The notes beneath the pieces are model-generated. The model was not told where the DNA came from, searched no databases, and was given only the letters and a program-made list of their open reading frames with translations. Both the position numbers and the translations under genes were made by a program. Of a stretch of DNA of 64,000 nucleotides, positions 44,188 to 53,000 are shown in pieces. Source of the stretch: Clostridium_S neuense (GTDB lineage: Bacteria > Bacillota > Clostridia > Clostridiales > Clostridiaceae); NCBI RefSeq assembly GCF_045310695.1, contig NZ_JBJIAA010000002.1, forward strand, positions 62,001-126,000, in the 5' to 3' direction. Each line of letters starts with the position of its first letter. Positions within the stretch are counted from its first letter, which is position 1.

Positions 44188-45228
44188 ATCTTCATTATTA
44201 GAAATAGAAGCTGCCTGTGATTTCTTGTAATCCAAGTTCCACTGATTATATTCACTATCCTTACGATGATCCGTAAGTTTAAAGTTTTGCTTTAGAAATT
44301 CTCCAAAATCTTCAGTAACCTTATAAGCACCCCATACATTCAGATGACTAGAATTATTCATATCCTTTTTAAAATCAAACTTTATTGCCTTTAACTTATC
44401 CTTATCATTGTAATCTATAACAGGAATTTTATTTTTTTTAGCAATTTCCTTTACTTTATTAAACATCTTCTGGGGATTTTTTACCCAATTTTTCATTTCC
44501 TTTACACTTGTATAATCATAAGGAGTATCAATAAAAACCAATTTAAAGCCCTGCGTTTTAGATAAATCAATGATTTTATTTAAATATTCTCCTGTTTTTT
44601 TTGGTATTTCCGATGTTTCAGAGGTTTTCGTAACCTTTGAATTATCCTTACCATATTGGGTTGTTCCTGCTTCAAACCCCTTTTCATAATAATATTTTGA
44701 GGGATCATAATTTATATCCTCTGAATTTAATTCCTTCCATCTTTCGTGGTATTCAAGAATAGGAAATATGTAGCTTATTCTAGTTTTAAGCGGTATGCAA
44801 TTTTGGATAGCCTGGAGTTTATTAAAGGAAATTTTCATATTATCAAGTACATTTCTTATATATCCTTCATCACCATACTCATCCGTCAACCCCAAATAAT
44901 AAAGATCAACTACAACTATAGGATTTTTATGAGTCTTTAAAACCTCTTTTAGTAAATAATATGTAACATCTATAGGCTGACCACCTGTTGCATAATTATA
45001 ACTTGTTATTCCATATTTGTTCCACAAAACATTTGGATCAATACCACCATTCATATGACTTGATCCCATTAACACCACATCATAATTATCCTTAGTGTAT
45101 TTATACAAGCCATCAATTAGTTTACCCCGCTGACTTGTCTTTACAACAAATATAGAATTTATAAGTATCATTATGAAAATTAATATGATAACAAAAGTTA
45201 ACCCTTTCATTATTACCTTTTTAGCCAC
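44179..45228 (-). CDS. membrane-anchored SGNH/AlgJ-like acyltransferase partner
   Basis: One N-terminal membrane helix (GLTFVIILIFIMILINSIFVV) precedes an extracellular domain with SGNH blocks: VVLMGSSHMNGGIDPNVLW (nucleophile Ser), a Gly in NYATGGQPIDVT, and the C-terminal Asp-His pair in SSHLNVWGAYKVTEDF. It lies 11 nt after the MBOAT gene. Such MBOAT-SGNH pairs O-acetylate extracellular polysaccharides or wall polymers: MBOAT carries the acyl group across and SGNH transfers it. The acceptor is unknown. GTG 45228 follows AGGAGGA. Confidence 0.85.
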   Translation of the reverse strand: MAKKVIMKGLTFVIILIFIMILINSIFVVKTSQRGKLIDGLYKYTKDNYDVVLMGSSHMNGGIDPNVLWNKYGITSYNYATGGQPIDVTYYLLKEVLKTHKNPIVVVDLYYLGLTDEYGDEGYIRNVLDNMKISFNKLQAIQNCIPLKTRISYIFPILEYHERWKELNSEDINYDPSKYYYEKGFEAGTTQYGKDNSKVTKTSETSEIPKKTGEYLNKIIDLSKTQGFKLVFIDTPYDYTSVKEMKNWVKNPQKMFNKVKEIAKKNKIPVIDYNDKDKLKAIKFDFKKDMNNSSHLNVWGAYKVTEDFGEFLKQNFKLTDHRKDSEYNQWNLDYKKSQAASISNNEDKK

Positions 45229-45239
45229 AGATATTCCTC

Positions 45240-46727
45240 CTAAAATTGAAAATAAATAAACTGCTGAGGATTATATTCAGGCCCATAGACACCAAATATA
45301 ATTATAATTAATGCAGCTGCTAAATATACCGACCATCTAGCTGCCATATTTTTACTTTGTAACCACCAATATAAGTTATTTTTTCTCTGCAATAAATTAA
45401 CCACCAGAATTATTACTATGCCTAATATAGAAATACCAAATTCCTTATCTGTAAGACCCAAATTATAAATAGATCCATCTCTAAGTACCCAAGGATTAAA
45501 ATAGAACATATTATTTATTAATTTAAAAGCAGCTGAGAGAGAATTTGCCTTAAAAAATATCCATGCAAAGTCTACAAGTATAAAGGTTCTTATAACTTGA
45601 TAAAATTTATATCCAAAAGCCTCTGTATTAATTTTAAATTTCTTAATGACTTTTTTACCAAGTGGTTCCATAACCTTTTCTATAACCTGATAAGCCCCAT
45701 GCAAAGTGCCCCAAACTATAAAATTCAAAGCAGCTCCATGCCATAATCCACTGACAATAAATACAATCATAATATTTCTATAGTTTTTTATTTTACTGCA
45801 CCTATTTCCCCCAAGTGGTATATAAAGATAATCTTTAAACCATGAACAAAGTGTAATATGCCATCTTCTCCAAAATCCCCTTATAGACCTTGAAAAATAT
45901 GGTCTTTGAAAATTTTTCGTAAGTTCAATTCCTAGGACTCTTGCTACTCCCACTGCCATATCTGAATATCCTGAAAAATCGCAATAAATTTGAAAAGTAA
46001 AAAATATAGATGCAATAACTACATAAAATCCTCTATAGCTATCTGGATTTGAAAACACCGTATCTACTAGCTTACTTAACCTATCTGCTACTACTAATTT
46101 TTCAAAAAGCCCCCATAGAATCAATAGCAATCCACTTTTTATTTTTTCATAATTAAAAGAATGCTTTATTTGAAACTGATCAAGCATATGCTTGGCCCTT
46201 TCTATAGGTCCTGCAAGCAATTGAGGAAAAAAAGCTATAAATAAAGCATACTTTGGTAAATTTTTTTCCGCTTTTATGTTGCCTCTATACACATCTATAA
46301 TGTATCCTACTGCCTCAAAGGTATAAAATGATATACCAACAGGTAGAGCAAGCCCTAATTTAGGGATATTCATTTTAATATTAACTATAGCTAGAATTCC
46401 TTGTATGACATCCGTAAAAAAATCAAAATATTTAAACAAAAATAATAACCCTATATTACATAAAATACTTCCTATTAAAATACTTTTCTTTATTTTTTCA
46501 CTATGTTTTTTATTTGTCATTTCAATTAGTAATCCACTTAGATAGCTAATTACTGTAATCATTAAAAGTATTATAATGTACCTAGGATGAGAAGTTTGAA
46601 TATAAAAGTAATAACTTGATATAAGAATCCATATCCACCTTAGCTTATATGGTATTATGTAATAAATAGCAGTAACTATTACAAAAAATATTAAAAATTC
46701 CAATGAATTAAATAGCAAAGTAAACAC
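45240..46727 (-). CDS. MBOAT-family O-acyltransferase (AlgI/PatA-like)
   Basis: A 495-residue polytopic protein with the MBOAT core: YFSRSIRGFWRRWHITLCSWFKDYLYIPLGGNR and SGLWHGAALNFIVWGTLHG, the latter holding the catalytic His. About eleven hydrophobic segments. The start is GTG 46727 with a weak TTAGGTG nearby; a TTG three codons later is an alternative. It forms an operon with the SGNH protein downstream. It should move acetyl groups from acetyl-CoA to the outside for polymer O-acetylation. Confidence 0.93.
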   Translation of the reverse strand: MFTLLFNSLEFLIFFVIVTAIYYIIPYKLRWIWILISSYYFYIQTSHPRYIIILLMITVISYLSGLLIEMTNKKHSEKIKKSILIGSILCNIGLLFLFKYFDFFTDVIQGILAIVNIKMNIPKLGLALPVGISFYTFEAVGYIIDVYRGNIKAEKNLPKYALFIAFFPQLLAGPIERAKHMLDQFQIKHSFNYEKIKSGLLLILWGLFEKLVVADRLSKLVDTVFSNPDSYRGFYVVIASIFFTFQIYCDFSGYSDMAVGVARVLGIELTKNFQRPYFSRSIRGFWRRWHITLCSWFKDYLYIPLGGNRCSKIKNYRNIMIVFIVSGLWHGAALNFIVWGTLHGAYQVIEKVMEPLGKKVIKKFKINTEAFGYKFYQVIRTFILVDFAWIFFKANSLSAAFKLINNMFYFNPWVLRDGSIYNLGLTDKEFGISILGIVIILVVNLLQRKNNLYWWLQSKNMAARWSVYLAAALIIIIFGVYGPEYNPQQFIYFQF

Positions 46728-46913
46728 CTAATTTCTATTACATTAATTTAAACCGCAAACAGTATATAAATATTATTTTATTGTATATTTATGAATTAAA
46801 GATTACATAATTAATAACAAATTGATAACAAATCAATAACAAAATGATAACACATTTTTTAGCATAACACTTTAAAAAATGAAAATCAACTTATTATATT
46901 AATTAAAGCTACA

Positions 46914-47145
46914 GTTATAGAAGGATAATGGGCTCACGCCCAAACCCCGCGGCCTTACTTTTCTATTTACTCTTCATTTCAACTCATTGCTAAAAAAGTA
47001 ATTGCTTATGGTTATAGAAGGATAATTGGCTCACGCCCAAACCCCGCGGCCTTACTTTTTTATTTACTCTTCATTTCAACTCATTGCTAAAAAAGTAATT
47101 GCTTATGGTTATAGAAGGATAATGGGCTCACGCCCAAACCCCGCG
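46914..47145. repeat. 97-bp tandem repeat, about 2.4 copies
   Basis: Units start at 46914, 47011 and 47108 (GTTATAGAAGGATAAT-GGCTCACGCCC), the first two being 97 bp and nearly identical; the third stops after 38 bp. Each unit starts with a GGGC-TCAC-GCCC hairpin and AAACCCCGCG, like the core of repeat R1. No ORF crosses it. It fills the 620-bp gap before the preQ1 leader; 46728-46913 is plain AT-rich sequence with nothing recognised. Confidence 0.9.
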
Positions 47146-47150
47146 TATGT

Positions 47151-47179
47151 TTGCATTTATTTTAGATTTATAATATAAT
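47151..47179 (+). promoter_or_regulatory. sigma-A promoter of the queT-queF leader
   Basis: TTGCAT, 17-nt spacer, TATAAT (47174-47179). The start site would lie about 15-20 nt before the preQ1 aptamer. Confidence 0.75.
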
Positions 47180-47202
47180 GTTTGAGATGATTAATTAAAT
47201 AA

Positions 47203-47245
47203 AGACAGTTCATTCGTACCATCCTGTCTATAAACAAAACTAGGG
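47203..47245 (+). ncRNA. preQ1-I-like riboswitch aptamer
   Basis: AGACA-GTTC ... CC-TGTCT-ATAAACAAAACTA follows the class I plan: a 5-bp P1 (AGACA/TGTCT), the GTTC start of the loop, and the A-rich tail ending ACTA that folds back into the minor groove and pseudoknot. The nearby genes encode a queuosine-precursor transporter and QueF, the usual targets. The loop differs from the Bacillus model, so the subtype and the pseudoknot pairs are uncertain. Confidence 0.75.
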
Positions 47246-47276
47246 CCTAAAGACAAAATAAATTATTCTGTCTATT

Positions 47277-47299
47277 AGAGCGCTTATGCGCTTTTTTTA
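47277..47299 (+). terminator. intrinsic terminator of the preQ1 leader
   Basis: AGCGC-TTAT-GCGCT followed by seven or more T, 51 nt before queT. A preceding AGACA/TGTCT pair (47251-47273) repeats the P1 arms and could serve as the competing helix. Confidence 0.8.
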
Positions 47300-47349
47300 T
47301 TTGCCTTTTTTGTGTATAGGATGATGCTGAAGGTGCTTAGGAGGCAAAA

Positions 47350-47829
47350 ATGTCAACCAAAAATTTTTCTTCAACTAAAAAGATAGTATTTTCTGGACTT
47401 GTAATAGCTATTTATACAGTTATTATGTATTTCACTCAAGGCTTTTCTTTTGGTCAATATCAAATAAGATTAGCTACATCTATGTACTCACTTAGTGCTA
47501 TGGCACCATTTTTAATAATTCCACTAGGAATCGCAAACCTAATATCTAATACCATTATGGGCGGTATGGGAATTTACGATATAGTTGGTGGCTGTCTTGT
47601 TGGTATAATAACCAGCAGCATTGTATATGCTATTAAAAAATTAAAAATGAATGATTGGTTTATAGTAATTCCTATAATTTTAGGACCTGGTCTTTTAGTT
47701 CCAATTTGGCTTTCCTTTACACTTAACATTCCTTATACAGTGCTTGCAGTAAGCTTATGTATTGGTCAAATTATACCAGCAATTTTAGGAGTTATTTTAT
47801 TAAAGCAGCTCAAAACAAAACTTAAATAG
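47350..47829 (+). CDS. queT: queuosine precursor transporter QueT
   Basis: A 159-residue membrane protein with about five helices, matching the QueT family of ECF-type S-components: FTQGFSFGQYQIRLATSMYSLSAMAPFLIIPLGIANLISN and GGMGIYDIVGGCLVG. TTAGGAGG precedes ATG 47350. It is expected to import preQ0/preQ1 together with the shared energy-coupling module encoded elsewhere. Controlled by the upstream riboswitch and terminator. Confidence 0.9.
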   Translation: MSTKNFSSTKKIVFSGLVIAIYTVIMYFTQGFSFGQYQIRLATSMYSLSAMAPFLIIPLGIANLISNTIMGGMGIYDIVGGCLVGIITSSIVYAIKKLKMNDWFIVIPIILGPGLLVPIWLSFTLNIPYTVLAVSLCIGQIIPAILGVILLKQLKTKLK

Positions 47830-47844
47830 ATAGGAGATTTTTAT

Positions 47845-48342
47845 ATGGAAGGTAGAAATGAAAAAGAAAAAGAGGGAATAACCCTTCTTGGAAACCAAGG
47901 TACAAAATACAATTACAATTATGCACCAGAAATATTGGAGACTTTTGTGAACAAACATCCTGACAATGACTATTTTGTAAAATTCAATTGTCCTGAATTT
48001 ACAACTTTGTGTCCAATAACAGGTCAGCCTGATTTTGGTGATATTTATATATCCTATGTTCCTGATAAAATAATGGTTGAAAGTAAATCATTAAAGCTTT
48101 ATCTATTCAGCTTTAGAAACCACGGAGATTTTCACGAAGACTGTGTAAACATAATAATGAAGGATTTAATTAAACTTATGAACCCTAGATATATAGAAGT
48201 TCAAGGAAAATTTAAACCTAGAGGTGGAATTTCCATTGACCCTTATGCTAATTATGGTATGGAAGGCACTAAGTGGGAAAAGATGGCGGAAAAGAGACTG
48301 TTTTATCATGATATGTACCCTGAAAAGATTGACAATCGCTAA
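47845..48342 (+). CDS. queF: NADPH-dependent 7-cyano-7-deazaguanine reductase QueF
   Basis: QueF motif ESKSLKLYLFSFRNHGDFHE is intact, and the thioimide Cys is in FTTLCPITGQPDFG. The length (165) is that of the YkvM-type single-domain enzyme. It reduces preQ0 to preQ1 for queuosine in tRNA. It follows queT by 15 nt with an AGGAG site. Confidence 0.96.
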   Translation: MEGRNEKEKEGITLLGNQGTKYNYNYAPEILETFVNKHPDNDYFVKFNCPEFTTLCPITGQPDFGDIYISYVPDKIMVESKSLKLYLFSFRNHGDFHEDCVNIIMKDLIKLMNPRYIEVQGKFKPRGGISIDPYANYGMEGTKWEKMAEKRLFYHDMYPEKIDNR

Positions 48343-48344
48343 TA

Positions 48345-48476
48345 ACAATGCTTCGTCGCGTTAAAAAAACTCTATAAATCTAAGGCTCAAAAGATTTATT
48401 AGGATTTTTTTAAACTGTTCCTTCAGCATTGTCACTTCGCTCCCACGGTGGTACAAGGAAAAAATTCCTCCGTACC
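48345..48476. repeat. structured intergenic element (two hairpins)
   Basis: First hairpin: ACAATGCT/AGCATTGT (48345-48352 with 48425-48432), TTAAAAAAA/TTTTTTTAA inside, then ATAAATCT/AGATTTAT around a short loop. Second: GGTAC..AGGAA/TTCCT..GTACC (48450-48476). It directly follows queF and precedes dprA's 3' end. No ORF. It looks like a dispersed clostridial repeat, but no second copy lies in this window. Confidence 0.5.
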
Positions 48477-48630
48477 TACGGAATTTTAGGTGTGAACCTT
48501 TGCACTCCATTAAATTATTATAAATCATATCCTAAAAATAAAGTCAGTATTAAGTTGTAAGATTTTTGCCGCTTTCATCTTTAATTAAGTAATAATATTA
48601 AATTATATATAACTATTTATATCTGTAGCT

Positions 48631-49593
48631 TTAAAACTGGATACTAATTTGTTGTGCTTTCTCTAAAATATCAGTTCTATTAATTTGAATAGTATTATCC
48701 TTAGTTACCTTTTTTATATCTTCAATATCTTCTTCATTCCTAAGTGGAAAGGCTTTTTTGTAAATCAGCAGATTCCTATTGCCCTCTGTTTGCGTAGTCT
48801 CCAAATACTGTTTTGGAGGTACATAGCAATAAAGTTTTTTATTTTGTTCTAATGCAAAATTTGCTGTGTGCATAGTGCCACCATTCTCTTTAGTTTCCAC
48901 TACTATTACTACCTTGCTTAAAGCGCTTTGAAGTCTATCTCTTTCTATAAAGCTCCCTTTAAAAGGTTCTGTGCCTAAAGTATATTCACTTATAAGGCAT
49001 CCATCATTATTTAATATCTCTTGTGCAAGCTTCTTGTTTTGCTTCGGATAAATATTATCTAAGCTGCAAGGTAATGCTGCTGCATTTCTACCTTTAGCCT
49101 TTAAACCTCCTATATGGGCATATTCGTCACACCCTAATGCCAGACCTGTAACTATTACAAAGCCTTCTTTTCCAAATATATATCCAAGCTTTTCTGCTAC
49201 TTTTCTTCCATGCCCTGTAGGCATCCTGTTGCCTATAATAGCTACTGCTTTATCTTCCTTTATGCATTCAAAATTACCCTTGTAAAATAAAATCACCGGT
49301 GGATTTTTAATTACTTTTAACTTTTCTGGAAAGCCTTTATTTAAAGTTGTTATTATTTTTATATCTCTTTCTTTGCACTGCTTTTTAATTGTATATGCTG
49401 ATTCCATAGCCTTATAAACTTCATAAGATTCAGGTATTTTTAATTTTTTCATGTGCCATTTAGACTTTTCAAATACTTCTCTTATTTCTTCTATATTAGT
49501 TGGTATGTAATTTGTATATGATAAAATTTTACTAACAGTTCTTTTGCCCACACTGGGAAGCTGCAATAATGTTAAAATATATTCTTCATACAT
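48631..49593 (-). CDS. DprA/Smf-family DNA-processing protein
   Basis: N-terminal helix-hairpin-like region (LLQLPSVGKRTVSKIL), then a Rossmann domain with AVAIIGNRMPTGHGRKVAEKLGYIF, IVTGLALGCDEYAHIGGLKAKGRNAAALPCSLDNIYPKQN, ISEYTLGTEP and RDRLQSALSKVVIVVE. DprA loads RecA on incoming single strands in natural transformation; the clostridial role outside competence is unclear. At 320 residues it lacks a winged-helix tail. It may be a paralogue of the main dprA. AAAAGGAAG precedes ATG 49593; hairpin repeat B lies just upstream. Confidence 0.85.
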   Translation of the reverse strand: MYEEYILTLLQLPSVGKRTVSKILSYTNYIPTNIEEIREVFEKSKWHMKKLKIPESYEVYKAMESAYTIKKQCKERDIKIITTLNKGFPEKLKVIKNPPVILFYKGNFECIKEDKAVAIIGNRMPTGHGRKVAEKLGYIFGKEGFVIVTGLALGCDEYAHIGGLKAKGRNAAALPCSLDNIYPKQNKKLAQEILNNDGCLISEYTLGTEPFKGSFIERDRLQSALSKVVIVVETKENGGTMHTANFALEQNKKLYCYVPPKQYLETTQTEGNRNLLIYKKAFPLRNEEDIEDIKKVTKDNTIQINRTDILEKAQQISIQF

Positions 49594-49621
49594 AATATAT
49601 CTTCCTTTTGGTATTAATATA

Positions 49622-49717
49622 GATAAAATGCTTCAACTATTGAAATTCATGTGCACCAAAATGCCCAGAAGCCGGCATTTTGGTACAAATAAATTTCAAG
49701 TTTCAAGGTATTTTATC
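49622..49717. repeat. 96-nt hairpin repeat, copy B
   Basis: Same length and fold as copy A (12719-12814). The outer pairs are GATAAAAT / ATTTTATC here and GATAAACC / GGTTTATC in copy A, so both sides changed together. The central stem TGTGCACCAAAATGCC / GGCATTTTGGTACA is better paired than in A. It lies between dprA's start and the small ORF at 49748. Confidence 0.8.
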
Positions 49718-49747
49718 TTTAGTACTCAAATATCTTTTCCAATTTCA

Positions 49748-49846
49748 ATGCATAATACTCCTCATATGTTATTTTTTACTGCTCTATCTTTTTTGGTAGT
49801 ATTAATAAACTTAGTTATCGTACTAATTAAAAATATAAAAAAATAG
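49748..49846 (+). CDS. small hydrophobic peptide, possible type I toxin
   Basis: ATG 49748 opens 32 residues, MHNTPHMLFFTALSFLVVLI followed by NLVIVLIKNIKK: one membrane helix with a basic tail. The stop codon lies in the left arm of a bidirectional terminator, as in Fst/holin-like toxin genes of Firmicutes. No good Shine-Dalgarno is seen; an inner ATG at 49766 is an option. The opposing promoter at 49993-50021 could make an antisense RNA over its 3' end. Assignment is tentative. Confidence 0.4.
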   Translation: MHNTPHMLFFTALSFLVVLINLVIVLIKNIKK

Positions 49847-49878
49847 CCCACCGCTTGCATTGGTCAGGGCTATTTTTT
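49838..49878. terminator. bidirectional terminator (sbcC and opposing small ORF)
   Basis: AAAAAATAGCCC (49838-49849) and GGGCTATTTTTT (49867-49878) pair perfectly over 12 bp with a 17-nt loop, giving U-tracts in both directions. Confidence 0.85.
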
Positions 49879-49992
49879 ATTGAATTAGCTTTACCAGTTG
49901 ACTATAGCAACTGAATTGTATATTGCAGGGTACTATAAGCATCCTGTTTTTATTTTAAAAAATTAAAATTGTCTTATTCATTGCTTATAATA

Positions 49993-50021
49993 ATATTATT
50001 ATTGTTGTTGTATTTTTACAA
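49993..50021 (-). promoter_or_regulatory. possible minus-strand promoter for a short RNA
   Basis: TTGTAA (50021-50016), a 17-nt spacer and TAATAT (49998-49993) on the minus strand lie just after the sbcC stop. Transcription from about 49986 to the terminator at 49838 would give a ~150-nt RNA antisense to the end of the small ORF. No ORF follows it on that strand. Confidence 0.4.
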
Positions 50022-50057
50022 TACATTTATACTATTGTTATAAAAATTGTTTCCAAT

Positions 50058-53000
50058 TTAGTTTGTCTCTATCCTAACCTTACTTCCTCCCATTCCTGCT
50101 TCAGCCGGGCTTACAATAAGCTTTACTGGCATTCTCTCTTTTATTGTTTCAAGATGACTTATCAAACCTATAGACAGCTTGTCATTGTGAATTTTCTCCA
50201 AAGAATCCATTACAACCTCAAGTAAGTTATCATCAAGAGTTCCAAACCCTTCATCAAGGAAAAATAGTTCTAGTGGTGCAGTTCCTTTAAGCTGTATTTG
50301 AGCAGACAGTGCTAAAGCTAAGGCTAGTGAAGTTACAAAGGTCTCGCCGCCAGATAACGTAGATGCATCTCTTTCCGCTCCACCGTTTTTATAATCTCTT
50401 ATTAAGAACTTTCCGTTGTCATCAACTTCTAAGCCGTAGTTTCCAGAGGTAATTTCCTCAAGCCTCTTGCCTGCTTCTATTGATATATATTTAAGCTGAT
50501 TTGCAGCCACAAACTCAACAAACTTCTTTCCTTTAAATAGCTTTTCAAGATCATCTAAAAGGCTTAATTTGTGGTCAAGCTCCTGCCTTTTTTTGACAAG
50601 CTCCTTTAATTCTGTCAGCTTTTCATTTATCCTTTTAACTTCCTCTTCAAGTTTAACCGCAGCAGCTTCAAACTCTTTTAACTTATTTTCTTTTTCAAGC
50701 CTTGCACCTTGTATTTCAAGCCAAGCTTCCTCTGTTAAATTTCTTCCGTTTATCTTACTTTTTAGATTTTCCAAAGCACCTGATAACTTTAAAATAGAAT
50801 TCTTATATTCATCAATTTCCAATTTAAGCTTTTCAATATCAGTTTTTACAATAAGGCTATTCTTAACCTCAAGTACATCTTTGAATTCTTCCTCTGCAAG
50901 CACTTTATCAAGATTTTCTTTGTCATTTAAACTTCTACCTGTTAAATTTGTAATGTTGCTTTGGACAGATACTATATCATTATTACATTCATTATACTGC
51001 TGCTCTATTTCATTTTTTTGCTTTTCTACAGCCTTATAATTTTCAGTTATTGACTTTATTTGTTCAGCTACTTGTACCTGAAGTCCTTCTAGGTTTGTTT
51101 CATTTCCAACCTTGCTTATTATACTTGTCTGTTTTTCTTCTATATTTTTATTTCTTTCCAAAACAGCGGTTTTATTTTCACTTAATTTTTCTTTTAGCTT
51201 TCCTAGATTCTCATTTAAGAGTTCCTTTTTTTCCTGCATCAAATTAAGATTATTTCTAAGCTTCTTTAAGACATCTTCAACCTTTGCTCTTTCATTTTCT
51301 TTCTCAAGAATTTCTTTATTTTTCTCATTAAAATCCTCAATATTAAGCTCATCCTTTAAAAGCTGAAGTTTTGTTTGAATTTCCTCTACCTCTTTACTTA
51401 CTGTTTCAAGTTCACACTTTAATTTTTCTAATTGAACATCACTTTGACTTTTAATGGTCACTTCTTTGCTGTACTCAATTTCAAAGGAATTCTTTTCCTC
51501 ATTTAATGAATTTAATTTGCCTTCAAGTTCTGTTTTTTCTGTATTGAATTTTTCTAAGTTGGCTTTTAATTTTTCAAATTCACTTTCAAGCTCAGATATT
51601 GAATAAGCTTTAAATTCCTCTCCTAGTAAATTAATTTTGTTTTTATATTCTTCTAAATTATTTTCTTCAAGTTTAGTATTAGCCTGAAGATTTATAATCT
51701 CCGAATTTAAGTTTTCATATTTTAACTTACTCTTTTCTAAATTACTCTTAAATTCTTCAAGCTTATCTAAATCAACAATCTCTATATTTTCCGTAATATG
51801 ATGGACAGCTCCGCATACAGGACAAGGCTCACCCTCAATTAAATTTTTTCTTAAAGTTTGTGCTAAATTTTCAGTTTCAATTTTACGTACATATTCTTCA
51901 ATTTCTTTTATATTATTTTTTATAATTTCTTTTTCCACATCGAATTTGACGCACTTTTCTTTAGACAAATTTATATTTTCATTACATCTAGTTAGAGCTT
52001 TAGTATACTCCTCATACTTGCCCCACTTATCTTTTGCATCTGCTAGCTTCTTTTGAAGGTTTAAAAGTGTATCTTGATTTCCCGGGCAATTTTCATTTAT
52101 CTTTTCTAACTTAGCTTTTATAACATTTAAAGCTTCATCCTTTTCTTTAATGCCTTTAGATAAAATTTCAGATTTTTTATTTGAAGCTTCTATAGTAAGC
52201 TTAACAGTTTCAATGTCCTTAACCAAACTACTTTTTCTCTTAAAACTATTTTTATAATCATTTAAAATAACTATGCCTTCATTAACCTTTTTCTTGTAGT
52301 CCTCTGAAATCTTTAATTCCTCTAGCTTTTTTTCTCCTCTGCCAATAGTACTAGCTGTTTTATCCATAGCAGCTTTATTGTCATCAATATCCTTTTCTGT
52401 CTTTTGTGCTGCTACTTCAAGACTCTTAGCTTCATTTTCCAAGACGATTTTTTCATTTAATAATCTATCCAATATGTTTTTTTCGGCTATGGCATCAATA
52501 ACCTTCTGCTTTTTTACGCTTAATTCTGGTAATTCCCTATCCTTTTTTTCACTTATGTAATTAAAGCTTTCACTTATTTTTTGCTTATTTTCTTTTATAG
52601 CTATTATTCTATTTTTTAAACTTTCAAGTTTAATGTTTGAATTTTTTATATCCTGAATAGTCTTCTCATAACTATCAATGTAAGGTTTTACCTTAAGTGC
52701 ACTCTCGCCTTTAATAACCTTAATTTGTTTTTCCTCAATTTCTGGTTCTTTCTTTTTAAGCTCTTCCTGTTTTAAAGCACTAACCTTAAATTCATCTTGA
52801 AGCTGCCACAATTCCTTAGCTTCATTAAACTTTTCTTCCGCAGCCTTAAGTTCCTTTTTATAAACTTCACAGTTTTCTTTACTTTCTAAAAGATTTTTAT
52901 TAACTTCCTCAAGCTTTTCTTCGCTTATATCCTCATAACCTTTAAGCTGTCCCTCAAGTATATTTGATTTTTGTCTTTCCTCTTTTATTTTTGATAAAAG

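Noticed and set aside
46914..47145. Repeats spaced like a CRISPR array
   Set aside because: The 97-bp units are directly abutting with no unique spacers and no cas genes nearby; this is a plain tandem repeat.
49544..49747. Longer form of the small ORF, reading from inside the dprA start region through repeat B
   Set aside because: Its first 68 codons are antisense to dprA and hairpin sequence; only the part from 49748 looks like protein.
50569..51366. Ser/Phe-rich plus-strand ORFs opposite sbcC
   Set aside because: They are antisense shadows of the Glu/Lys-rich coiled coil of SbcC.
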